DNA from: Bacteroidales bacterium
Lineage (GTDB): Bacteria > Bacteroidota > Bacteroidia > Bacteroidales > JAAUTT01
Length of the DNA stretch: 5,233 nt
Direction of reading: 5' to 3'
Assembly (NCBI GenBank): GCA_012031335.1
Contig: JAAUTT010000409.1
Location: forward strand, 1-5,233
Shown here: positions 1 through 5,233 of the stretch, piece by piece
Numbering within the stretch: the first letter of the stretch is position 1
How the letters are laid out: each line of letters starts with the position of its first letter
Notes under the pieces: model-generated
Databases searched by the model: none
Told to the model about the DNA's origin: nothing
The model's input: only the letters and a program-made list of their open reading frames with translations
Translations under genes and position numbers: made by a program

Positions 1-26
1 CGCGAACTAATAATTCGTATTGACTA

Positions 27-434
27 TTATTTAATTTTTTTAAATATCAATACATCCCGGTATGATTGAGATAAGGATTCCACAACTTTATTCCAATTAG
101 CGAATCCAGCCGGATAAAGCAGTAAAAAATCCTTTGAGATTTCTTTTGTTTGGATAACGCTGTTATTTTCTACTTTGTAGGTGATAGTATATGAAAGGTG
201 ATCAGATGAAGCTGAATTACTTTTTGGCAGATAAGCTATTTCATAGCCTTGAGGAATATTAATGGTTGTAATATTCCTGTAAATGGTCTTGTTTTCATTT
301 TCTACCGGAACTTTTCGCTTTAGCGTATCGAAATATGAATTATTAAAAGCTTTATTTAAATTTAGATTTATATAAATATCATTATCAATAATATTTATAT
401 AATCATCTAAGTGAAATTTGTAAGAGATGTCCAA
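27..434 (-). CDS. C-terminal DUF3858-like fragment of the transglutaminase-like protein (residues 509-643)
   Basis: This is the last 135 residues of the transglutaminase-like protein. The apparent start is a TTG (434-432) that encodes Leu509 in ELPLDISYKF, so it is not a true initiation site. The content fits the DUF3858-like beta domain: DISYKFHLDDYI, NITTINIPQGYEIAYLP, LSYTITYKVENN and the helix NWNKVVESLSQSYRD before the basic tail IFKKIK. It ends with two stops in a row (TAA TAG), so the end of the gene is probably genuine. The remaining 26 bases of the window show no convincing terminator and no start of another gene. Confidence 0.78.
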   Translation of the reverse strand: MDISYKFHLDDYINIIDNDIYINLNLNKAFNNSYFDTLKRKVPVENENKTIYRNITTINIPQGYEIAYLPKSNSASSDHLSYTITYKVENNSVIQTKEISKDFLLLYPAGFANWNKVVESLSQSYRDVLIFKKIK

Positions 435-1958
435 TGGCAGTTCACGTTCATTTAAATTTTTATAAAAAGTAATCCAGAGAAAACTTATTATTGCCTTTGA
501 TCAAAAATGCCCTTAGAAAATCTTTAGTTTGCTGATTATTTTTACCAGCAAGGTAATGGGTTCGTGTATTTTTTTCGTAACCGGTAATATTGAGCATTCC
601 CACACCGGTTATGGATTTTTCAGTTATGCTAATGAACACGGAATCGGTTTGAATATTTTGACTGCTTTCAATAACCGGTATTTCCTCCACTTTGTATAAC
701 CCATTCTCTTTACCAACCAACGCCTGTTTGCCTTGAATCATTGAAGAAGGTAAACCAATGGTAGATGGTTATTGGTTGCATCAAGAAATATCGGTTTGCC
801 CTCATGATAGTAGGTAACTATCATATGATTATCCGTTATTTCCGAAGGAATTTCTGTATATCTGTATGGAATGTCGCGAGTACCCACCCAGGTCAGGTAT
901 GATTCAATTCCGGCTACTTTGAGCATATAATTAAGAATACTCGACATTCCTTTGCAGTCCCCATATCTTTTTATAAATACCTGTGAGGCAGGTTCAGGTA
1001 TAAACCCCTGCATTCCTGCTTCGAAGGCTACATATTTAATATTATCCTGCACCCAGTAATATAACCTTTTAACTTTTTCTGTCTCTGTTGTTGCACCGGA
1101 AATTATATTCTCCACCTCCTGCTTTATTGCTTTATCATCTGAGGTATTAATGTCCTTTACCAGGCTATGATAATAGTTAAATAAACCATTTAAACCTGAT
1201 AATTTATCATTCATAAGATTAGCAGGTTTTGAATTATCAATATAAAAGGCAAGATGAGGATAATAATACTTTAGGTTGGGTGCATCAGGTTCGAAATCTG
1301 ATGCCTGGATATTCCTTGCAGTCCAGGTGTAAATATTGTATTTGCCTTTTTCCTCAACTGTGAAATCAATTTTGGACGATTCGGTGTTAAATAGTTTGTA
1401 TTTAACCGATGCCTTTTTATCTGCTTTTATCGTTACCCTTGATAACTCACAGGGAACATGCCATTTAAAAAAGAATGATCCCAATATATGCGGATTACTT
1501 AATTCCTGCACATACCGTAACGATGTAACAGCTCCTGGTTGGACGGCGGGATAAACAAAGGTTTTTGCTGTAACCTCATCGTAAAATACATAATCCGACT
1601 GGTTTTTCTGATCAGTATATTTTTCAACTTTTTTCACCTTGAATTTATCACCATCCGGTACCAGGGTTTTAGCGTCCAAATCGAGAATTTTAATGAAATG
1701 CGAAGAGTAAACCTTATCGGTAACCATATAGTTTGTAGGGTTCTTAAGGATCATAGTTTCTTTCTTTACTTCCTGAGTGATTCTATATTCCGAACCAGCA
1801 ACATCTATAAGGATATTTTCAATATCACTAGTAATTACTGAGGATTCTCCCGGATATTTTTGTTTTAGCATCTCAAAATAGCCGGGTGTCTGAGCAACGG
1901 TGATAAGGTTGAACGCTAGTGTTAAACTAACTGCTGTTATAATATTTTTACAGTTCAT
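27..1958 (-). CDS. Secreted DUF3857 / transglutaminase-core / DUF3858 protein, whole gene, two indels
   Basis: Reconstructed protein of 643 residues. Residues 1-22 form a Sec signal peptide (hydrophobic ITAVSLTLAFNLITVA, then QTPG). Residues 45-240 match DUF3857 (PF12969). A transglutaminase core (PF01841) covers about 280-400 with Cys335 in RYGDCKGMS, His378 in TDNHMIV and Asp393 in FLDATNN, the three catalytic positions of the fold. The rest resembles DUF3858 (PF12970), with NITTINIPQGYEIAYLP and a final NWNKVVESLSQSYRD. This length and order are usual for the family in Bacteroidota. The frame breaks at 757-758 (one base missing) and 464-468 (one base extra); repair gives exactly 644 codons ending TAA TAG. 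The start is one base after the stop of the TPR-MORN gene, which suggests coupled translation. Substrate unknown: family members may be peptidases or transamidases. Confidence 0.85.
460..741 (-). CDS. Middle fragment of the transglutaminase-like protein (residues 407-499)
   Basis: This 93-residue open frame continues the transglutaminase-like protein in the next frame. Its ATG is internal, in the conserved PSSMIQGKQALVG. It holds the link between the core and the C-terminal domain (GLYKVEEIPVIESS, then a beta-rich stretch around GVGMLNITGYE). The sequence is native up to LDYF; the terminal Leu and stop arise from five A (plus strand) at 464-468 where four are expected. With four, the protein reads SLDYFYKNLNERELPLDISY into the final fragment. 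It has no signal peptide or start context and is not an independent gene. Confidence 0.78.
   Translation of the reverse strand: MIQGKQALVGKENGLYKVEEIPVIESSQNIQTDSVFISITEKSITGVGMLNITGYEKNTRTHYLAGKNNQQTKDFLRAFLIKGNNKFSLDYFL
738..1958 (-). CDS. N-terminal open fragment of the transglutaminase-like protein: signal peptide, DUF3857, complete catalytic core
   Basis: This 406-residue open frame has the natural ATG of the gene and carries everything needed for the catalytic fold: signal peptide, DUF3857 and all three active-site residues (Cys335 codon at 956-954, His378 at 827-825, Asp393 at 782-780). Residues up to P400 are native; the last six (LVYLLQ) are out of frame. Restoring a third T at 757-758 gives NNHLPFGLPSSMIQGK, the conserved stretch that follows the Asp in this family. 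No Shine-Dalgarno motif precedes the start (AATGAATTAAT), which is common in Bacteroidota. If the break were real, the product would keep the core but lose the DUF3858-like end. Confidence 0.85.
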   Translation of the reverse strand: MNCKNIITAVSLTLAFNLITVAQTPGYFEMLKQKYPGESSVITSDIENILIDVAGSEYRITQEVKKETMILKNPTNYMVTDKVYSSHFIKILDLDAKTLVPDGDKFKVKKVEKYTDQKNQSDYVFYDEVTAKTFVYPAVQPGAVTSLRYVQELSNPHILGSFFFKWHVPCELSRVTIKADKKASVKYKLFNTESSKIDFTVEEKGKYNIYTWTARNIQASDFEPDAPNLKYYYPHLAFYIDNSKPANLMNDKLSGLNGLFNYYHSLVKDINTSDDKAIKQEVENIISGATTETEKVKRLYYWVQDNIKYVAFEAGMQGFIPEPASQVFIKRYGDCKGMSSILNYMLKVAGIESYLTWVGTRDIPYRYTEIPSEITDNHMIVTYYHEGKPIFLDATNNHLPLVYLLQ

Positions 1959-1968
1959 ATTAATTCAT
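1956..1968 (-). promoter_or_regulatory. Stop-start junction of the two genes (TAA T ATG)
   Basis: After frame repair the TPR-MORN gene stops with TAA at 1962-1960 and the transglutaminase-like gene starts with ATG at 1958-1956, leaving one base between them. There is no room for a promoter in the gap and no Shine-Dalgarno motif, so the second gene is probably transcribed with the first and translated by reinitiation or coupling. This is inferred from spacing only. Confidence 0.6.
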
Positions 1969-2122
1969 TAATATATTTCCCCAGTAGAATTCCGTTTTTT
2001 CCTTATTACCTTTTGTTATCATAGTAGTAAAAAGTTCCATGTTCTGTGCCGTATCTGTATTCCTTTGTACTTTCCTTGGTACCGTCTTCTCTGTAATAGT
2101 GACAAGTTCCATGCAGGTTATC
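1960..2122 (-). CDS. Hidden C-terminal end of the TPR-MORN protein, with its true stop
   Basis: Downstream of the false TGA the repeat pattern continues in another frame: NDNLHGTCHYYREDGTKEST, then KEYRYGTEHGTFYYYDNK. A further indel at 2011-2014 (four T where three are expected) must be repaired to avoid TAA TAA, giving GNKEKTEFYWGNILMN and a stop at 1962-1960. These 54 residues hold the last two MORN_2 repeats. The join at 2124-2126 is the least certain in the gene: two A missing gives LNLFKNDNLHG, matching the YKNDTLHG seen elsewhere, while one A too many gives LNLFNDNLHG. Both yield the same downstream frame. Confidence 0.72.
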
Positions 2123-5100
2123 ATTTAAATAAATTCAGTTCTTTTGGTTTACCTGTGGGGTAGTACTCTGCAAATTCGCCTTCATAATCTTCGTTATTTA
2201 CGTTAAATTCCAAATATTTATTTCCCGAAGCATAATAGAAAATTCTTTTACCGACTAAAATTCCACCATTATAATTTTGTTCCGATGAAATTTGTCCTGT
2301 TTTAAAATAAGTTTTAAAACTACCGGCATCTTTTATATTAATGTATTTAGTTACCAAACCAGTGGCACTTTCATATTGATAAGCCCTTAGACCATTGTTA
2401 CTGAAAATAAGAGCAAACATAAATTCACCTGCAGGATTAAAATAGCGAGCCGTATCAATAGGTTGATCTGCTTTATAATGGGTTACTGATTTTATTTTGT
2501 GGTTATAATGGTAGTTTGTCCAAATACTATCGGCATTACCGTTTTTATAGAATCCTGTTTTATATAAAGTTCCATCCGGATTATAGAAATTCCATTTACC
2601 TTCTTCCTCTCCGGCAATATAATTCCCTTCATTTTGTTTTTTACCCGATGGAAAATAGGCAACACTTGGTCCATCCTTTAAACCTTCGAGGTAATTATTT
2701 ACAATTTCGGTTTTTCCGGTTTTATAATAGAAAGTAAAGGTTGAATTAAGTTCATTACAGTTGAAGTTTCCTTTAATGCGTGTGGTTTTATCGGGATAAA
2801 AGAGTTGATAATCCGTTTTGCCATCAAAATCAACTTCCGAAATAAGCATACTATCCGGATTAAATGACTTCATGGCTGTTAGCTGTCCATGTTCATATTT
2901 ACGGTGATATTGGATTTTTGATCAGGAGCATAATCTTCCGAAATTCCATGCAGCTTTCCTGATATAAAATAAGCAGTCGATTCAAGCTGGCCATCAGCAT
3001 GGCGGTATAACCATTTGCCTTCAGGTTCATTATCGGCATACCATCCTTCAGAGATTACCGTTCCGTTTTTGCTGTACTTCTTGTAATAGCCGTTGAGATT
3101 TCCTTCTATGTAATTACATTCATTATCCTTTTCTCCTGTAACTGCATAGTAAGTATAAGCTCCATCTTGTATACCATTTTTATAATGCTGGACGATTCTT
3201 TTATTACCGTTTTTGTAATAATAGGCCCACATGCCATTCATCTCACCGTTTACATAAGTTCCTTCTATCATCAGACTGCCATCCGAATAATATCCCTTGA
3301 ATACAGTTGCACTACTTCCGGTTTTACCTGAAGCAATAATGCTTCCGTCGGTTTTTGATATGTAAATTGTTTTACTTTGCCTTTATCGTAAATAATGGTA
3401 GAAAAATGATTTCCAGTTTCGTCGAATGATTTCAAATCACCATCAAAATTTCCTTTTTCATCGTAATTCGAAATTTCACTGATGAGACCATCTTCCGTGT
3501 ATTCTTTCCAGGTGCCATAGCGTAAACCTTTTTTGTAGGTTCCGCTTAAATAAAGTTTGCCATTGGAATGAAAGGACTTAAACGAACCATTAAGTTCGTT
3601 GTTAATATATTCAGCTTCTTTCTCTAAATTACCGTTACGGTAATAATCCATGGTTTTCCTGATAACAAACCGTTATTATACTGATATATCCATTTTAATT
3701 GACCGTTAGAATAATAACCGCGGTTTTCGCCGTGTAATGTGTCGTTTTTTATAAAAATACTCTTCCTTTATAACGCCATTTTTATAGTACGAAATTCCTT
3801 TTCCATTACGGCTTCCGTTTTTAAAGGGAATCACTGCTGAAACCGCGTCGCAGTTATAAAAGTATTGCACATCACCTTCCGGAATCCCATTGATATAGTT
3901 TGCTTTAAACTTTATCTTACCATCGGGGAAAAAACCGGTATATTCGCCATGCATTTCGCCATTGAGGTATGTTTCGGTTGTGGACAGTGTGCCGTCGTTA
4001 TTGTAATTATACCATAAACCTTCTAATTTACCTTCATTCGAATACTTTCCATCTTCTTTGACCTCTCCGTTAAGATGATAAAATGTCCAGTTACCAGTTT
4101 TTGAACTACCATCGCTGGTATATTTACCCATTGAAATCATAATATTATCTTCATTTAAGAAAATGTCGGCCAATCTTTCCGAACCATCCTTAACTTTTAT
4201 GTTAGTATGTATTTTGGAAAGAGAGCTGGAAAGCACTTTATTCATTTCCCTGATATTTTTTTCGCGTTTGCTTACTTCCTTTGCAATTGTTTTGTCAGAA
4301 GCCGTTGTTAAAATTTTACAGATGAAATCGTCGGTATGGTTATTTTGTTTAGCGTTTAGAAAAAGCGGGACATAATATTCCATCCAGAAATCACCTGTAT
4401 TTGGGGTATATTTCAGCGATTCGAAAAGTAACTGACTTTGCTTTGCCACAGGAGCATTGAATTTTAGTTTCATTTTGTAGCCCTCGTTAAGTGCAAACCC
4501 CGATCCTATTACATGGTCAATTTCACTAAAAGCATTTGGGCCTGATGGAGTAATTTTCTCGTAATCACTACCTAACGCATTGTTTACAAAATTATTCAGA
4601 AATACAAGATTCGGGTTCGACCGTTCCGAGTTTGGGTCAATGATGAGAAATGTTTCCAGGCTGAGCATAGCATGCGTATAATGACCCATTAAAGCGCATA
4701 TTTTTCCTAGAACCAGATGACTTGAGGCATGAAACGGATTCAAACGGATTGCCTGTTGAAAAGCTTCAATAGCTGGTTCGTATTTCTTTTGATTTGTATA
4801 TGTTATCCCCTTATTAAAATGGAGTAAATAACTATATGGAAATTTTATCAGCGCTTTATTGTAGAGCATAATTGCACTATCGGGAAACCCTGCCTGGTCA
4901 AGGGCATTTCCTTTGATGATATAGAGCCGGTGAAGATGTTCTGATTTATATTTCATTGCTTCGCTGGCCGTTTCAACAGCTTCCTGGTATTTTTTTGCTG
5001 TGAAATAGGTTGAAGCTATTTCGGTAAGCGTAAGTACATAACTGGTGTCGTTTGGATCGATTGTTCGGAACATTGCTATTGCCTCATCGAACCGGGCACT

Positions 5101-5230
5101 ATCTCTTAAGAGGATGGCGGCTTCGATTGTTTTACCCGGACGCTGATATTCTGTTTGTTTTCTGGGATTTAAGTTGTGCTGAAATTGTAATTAATAAAAA
5201 CAACTACTGTACTAATGAGCTTTTTTTCAT
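1960..5230 (-). CDS. Secreted TPR and MORN_2 (YwqK-type) repeat protein, whole gene, broken by about nine indels
   Basis: Reconstructed gene of about 1090 residues. Order: signal peptide (1-23), about five TPR units (36-202), a linker with no recognised domain (203-365), then about 26 MORN_2-like repeats (367-1090) with the pattern G-x-W/F-x-x-Y-x-x-N/D-G and a 22-24 residue period. The frame breaks at homopolymer runs at 5221-5227, 5196-5200, 5158-5161, 3745-3750, 3654-3657, 3352-3356, 2915-2919, 2124-2126 and 2011-2014. Joining frames there restores the repeats, gives a length divisible by three, and ends at a TAA one base before the next gene. MORN_2 repeats (PF07661) occur in the Bacillus YwqK immunity protein, but nothing here resembles a toxin, so a role as an exported binding scaffold is only inferred. 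The frame as given would produce truncated products; sequencing error is more likely than true decay. Confidence 0.82.
2121..2873 (-). CDS. MORN_2 repeat fragment (residues 787-1036 of the repaired protein)
   Basis: This 250-residue open frame is the fourth visible piece of the TPR-MORN protein. The ATG is internal (LTAMKSFNPDSM) and lies 5 bases beyond the false stop of the previous fragment. Clear repeats are STFTFYYKTGKT, GPSVAYFPSGKKQNEG, GKWNFYNPDGTLYKTG, SFKTYFKTGQISSEQ, GKRIFYYASGNK and GEFAEYYPTGKPKEL. Between about fragment residues 130 and 180 the pattern weakens (DTARYFNPAGEFMF, SATGLVTKYIN), with the glycines lost while aromatic spacing is kept. The frame ends at TGA (2123-2121) after NLFK. 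The repeat goes on in another frame as NDNLHGTCHYYRED, so this end is false. Confidence 0.8.
   Translation of the reverse strand: MKSFNPDSMLISEVDFDGKTDYQLFYPDKTTRIKGNFNCNELNSTFTFYYKTGKTEIVNNYLEGLKDGPSVAYFPSGKKQNEGNYIAGEEEGKWNFYNPDGTLYKTGFYKNGNADSIWTNYHYNHKIKSVTHYKADQPIDTARYFNPAGEFMFALIFSNNGLRAYQYESATGLVTKYINIKDAGSFKTYFKTGQISSEQNYNGGILVGKRIFYYASGNKYLEFNVNNEDYEGEFAEYYPTGKPKELNLFK
2879..3271 (-). CDS. MORN_2 repeat fragment (residues 654-772 of the repaired protein)
   Basis: This 130-residue open frame is another internal piece of the same protein, and its ATG lies in the repeat motif GSLMIEGTY. It has about five well-formed MORN_2 repeats with clear consensus: GMWAYYYKNGNK, GAYTYYAVTGEK, GYYKKYSKNGTV, GKWLYRHADGQL and GISEDYAPDQK. 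The last 11 residues (SNITVNMNMDS) are out of frame. The cause is a run of five T at 2915-2919 where six are expected; repair gives DQKIQYHRKYEHGQLTAMKS and runs into the next fragment. Its first base overlaps the stop codon of the preceding fragment, which would look like coupled genes but is a product of the frameshift. Confidence 0.78.
   Translation of the reverse strand: MIEGTYVNGEMNGMWAYYYKNGNKRIVQHYKNGIQDGAYTYYAVTGEKDNECNYIEGNLNGYYKKYSKNGTVISEGWYADNEPEGKWLYRHADGQLESTAYFISGKLHGISEDYAPDQKSNITVNMNMDS
3271..3651 (-). CDS. MORN_2 repeat fragment (residues 527-626 of the repaired protein)
   Basis: This 126-residue open frame is an internal piece of the TPR-MORN protein, not a separate gene. 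It starts at an internal methionine in the repeat motif TMDYYRNGNLEKEAEY. It carries about four MORN_2 repeats: MDYYRNGNLE, GSFKSFHSNGKLY, GTWKEYTEDGL and GDLKSFDETG. The first 100 residues are native. The final 26, after FTYQK, are out of frame because the run at 3352-3356 has five T where six are expected. Adding one continues as QKTDGSIIASGKTGSSATV and then FKGYYSDGSLMIEGTY, which joins the next fragment. The neighbouring repeat around KGKVKQF carries about 20 extra residues and is more divergent than the others. Confidence 0.78.
   Translation of the reverse strand: MDYYRNGNLEKEAEYINNELNGSFKSFHSNGKLYLSGTYKKGLRYGTWKEYTEDGLISEISNYDEKGNFDGDLKSFDETGNHFSTIIYDKGKVKQFTYQKPTEALLLQVKPEVVQLYSRDIIRMAV
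3652..3757 (-). CDS. Hidden MORN_2 segment between two frameshifts
   Basis: Between the indel at 3745-3750 and that at 3654-3657 the true frame is shifted, so no long open frame shows it. Read in the shifted frame it gives YKNDTLHGENRGYYSNGQLK and then WIYQYNNGLLSGK, about one and a half MORN_2 repeats in correct phase with those on either side. The first indel adds one base and the second removes one, which returns the reading to the original frame at the ATG at 3651. The repaired residues are about 495-526. Confidence 0.72.
3706..5073 (-). CDS. Largest open fragment of the TPR-MORN protein: TPR domain, linker, first five MORN_2 repeats
   Basis: This 455-residue open frame corresponds to residues 53 to about 494 of the repaired protein. 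Its ATG is an internal methionine (EAIAMFRTIDPND) inside TPR 1 and not the natural start: the same frame is open upstream and carries TPR sequence. TPR units are visible at fragment residues 13-47, 48-81, 82-115 and 116-149, with typical A/G/Y-F-A-P spacing such as KKYEPAIEAFQQAIRLNP. Residues 150-312 are a charged, mainly helical-looking region with no domain I recognise. MORN_2 repeats begin near residue 315 (GNWTFYHLNGE, GLWYNYNNDG, GEYTGFFPDG). The last 13 residues (from RHITRRKP) are out of frame, caused by six T instead of five at 3745-3750. Reading on with five restores YKNDTLHGENRGYYSNG. Confidence 0.85.
   Translation of the reverse strand: MFRTIDPNDTSYVLTLTEIASTYFTAKKYQEAVETASEAMKYKSEHLHRLYIIKGNALDQAGFPDSAIMLYNKALIKFPYSYLLHFNKGITYTNQKKYEPAIEAFQQAIRLNPFHASSHLVLGKICALMGHYTHAMLSLETFLIIDPNSERSNPNLVFLNNFVNNALGSDYEKITPSGPNAFSEIDHVIGSGFALNEGYKMKLKFNAPVAKQSQLLFESLKYTPNTGDFWMEYYVPLFLNAKQNNHTDDFICKILTTASDKTIAKEVSKREKNIREMNKVLSSSLSKIHTNIKVKDGSERLADIFLNEDNIMISMGKYTSDGSSKTGNWTFYHLNGEVKEDGKYSNEGKLEGLWYNYNNDGTLSTTETYLNGEMHGEYTGFFPDGKIKFKANYINGIPEGDVQYFYNCDAVSAVIPFKNGSRNGKGISYYKNGVIKEEYFYKKRHITRRKPRLLF
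5074..5230 (-). CDS. N-terminal segment of the TPR-MORN protein: signal peptide and start of TPR 1
   Basis: This stretch holds the true start of the TPR-MORN gene, hidden by three indels. The ATG at 5230 is followed by seven A. Adding one A there and removing one T from the run at 5196-5200 gives MKKKLISTVVVLLITISAQ, a typical Sec signal peptide with a basic end, a hydrophobic core and a small-residue cleavage region. Removing one A from 5158-5161 then leads into RPGKTIEAAILLRDSARFDE, the first helix pair of a TPR, which continues without a break into the long frame downstream. With the uncorrected sequence, the frame from this ATG stops after eight codons. Only three bases precede the ATG, so no promoter or ribosome binding site can be judged. 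Confidence 0.7.
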
Positions 5231-5233
5231 AAA

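Larger units (their letters stand above)
1966..4131 (-). repeat. Protein-level tandem array of about 26 MORN_2/YwqK-type repeats
   Basis: The repeats are seen in the translation and are not identical in the DNA. The unit is 22-24 residues (66-72 bases), roughly G-x-W/F-x-x-Y/F-x-x-N/D-G-x-x-x-x-E-x-x-Y-x-N-G-x-x-x-. Examples are GEYTGFFPDGKIKF, GTWKEYTEDGL, GMWAYYYKNGNK and GKWNFYNPDGTLY. I count about 26 by eye after frame repair. Three units are longer or degenerate, near 3330-3400, 2800-2920 and 2340-2490. The divergence between units argues for an old array and not a recent DNA expansion. Confidence 0.8.

Noticed and set aside
1..26. Possible terminator or new gene after the transglutaminase-like gene
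   Set aside because: Only a weak CGAA/TTCG inverted repeat at 3-17 is visible, with no following T run on the minus strand, and the window ends.
1336..1841. Two plus-strand open frames (1336-1554 and 1539-1841) opposite the DUF3857 domain
   Set aside because: They lie inside a well-supported minus-strand domain, resemble no family, and are rich in residues expected from antisense reading of AT-rich coding DNA.
2492..2737. Short open frames at 2492-2674 (minus, other frame) and 2516-2737 (plus) within the MORN_2 array
   Set aside because: They overlap clear repeats in the native frame. Their length is explained by the periodic DNA, which keeps the same alternative frame open from unit to unit.
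1966..4131. CRISPR array or recent DNA tandem duplication, suggested by the roughly 70-base periodicity
   Set aside because: Units are similar in protein but divergent in DNA, with no identical repeats or spacers.
4163..4375. Plus-strand open frame of 70 residues
   Set aside because: It is antisense to the linker of the TPR-MORN protein, with no start context and no recognisable product.
1960..5230. Toxin-antitoxin system, suggested by the YwqK family name of the repeats
   Set aside because: No toxin gene is present. The repaired protein is exported, very long and fused to TPRs, so the family name should not be carried over as a function.
27..5230. Programmed ribosomal frameshifting or an operon of many small repeat proteins
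   Set aside because: About eleven breaks in both directions share no slippery motif or downstream structure, and fragment starts are internal methionines or a TTG in the middle of domains.

Overview
The window holds two complete genes in tandem on the minus strand, both broken by single-base indels. Dense packing, AT-rich DNA, the absence of clear Shine-Dalgarno sequences and the families present (a DUF3857/transglutaminase protein and a very long TPR plus MORN_2/YwqK-type repeat protein) point to a member of the Bacteroidota. This lineage call rests on family knowledge and not on a marker gene.

Layout, read in the direction of transcription (right to left). Gene 1 starts at an ATG at 5230-5228 and ends at a TAA at 1962-1960. 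It encodes a secreted protein of about 1090 residues: signal peptide, about five TPR units, a linker region with no recognised domain, then an array of about 26 MORN_2-like repeats running to the C-terminus. Gene 2 starts at 1958, one base after that stop, and ends at 27. It encodes a secreted protein of about 643 residues: signal peptide, DUF3857, a transglutaminase core with Cys335/His378/Asp393, and a DUF3858-like C-terminal domain.

As given, neither gene is one open frame. Gene 1 breaks at about nine sites and gene 2 at two, so only fragments are open. I joined the frames by hand at each break. In nearly every case one base added to or removed from a short homopolymer run restores the domain or repeat pattern. 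The repaired lengths are exact multiples of three, and the last repaired frame of gene 1 stops one base before gene 2. Uncorrected homopolymer errors in long reads are the most likely cause. Recent pseudogenisation cannot be excluded from the sequence alone.

The two proteins were probably made together and exported together. The TPR and MORN_2 arrays suggest a binding scaffold and the transglutaminase-like protein a possible enzyme acting in the cell envelope, but neither substrate nor partner can be read from the sequence. There is no RNA gene, mobile element or CRISPR array. The promoter of gene 1 lies outside the window, because only three bases precede its ATG. Only 26 bases follow gene 2.
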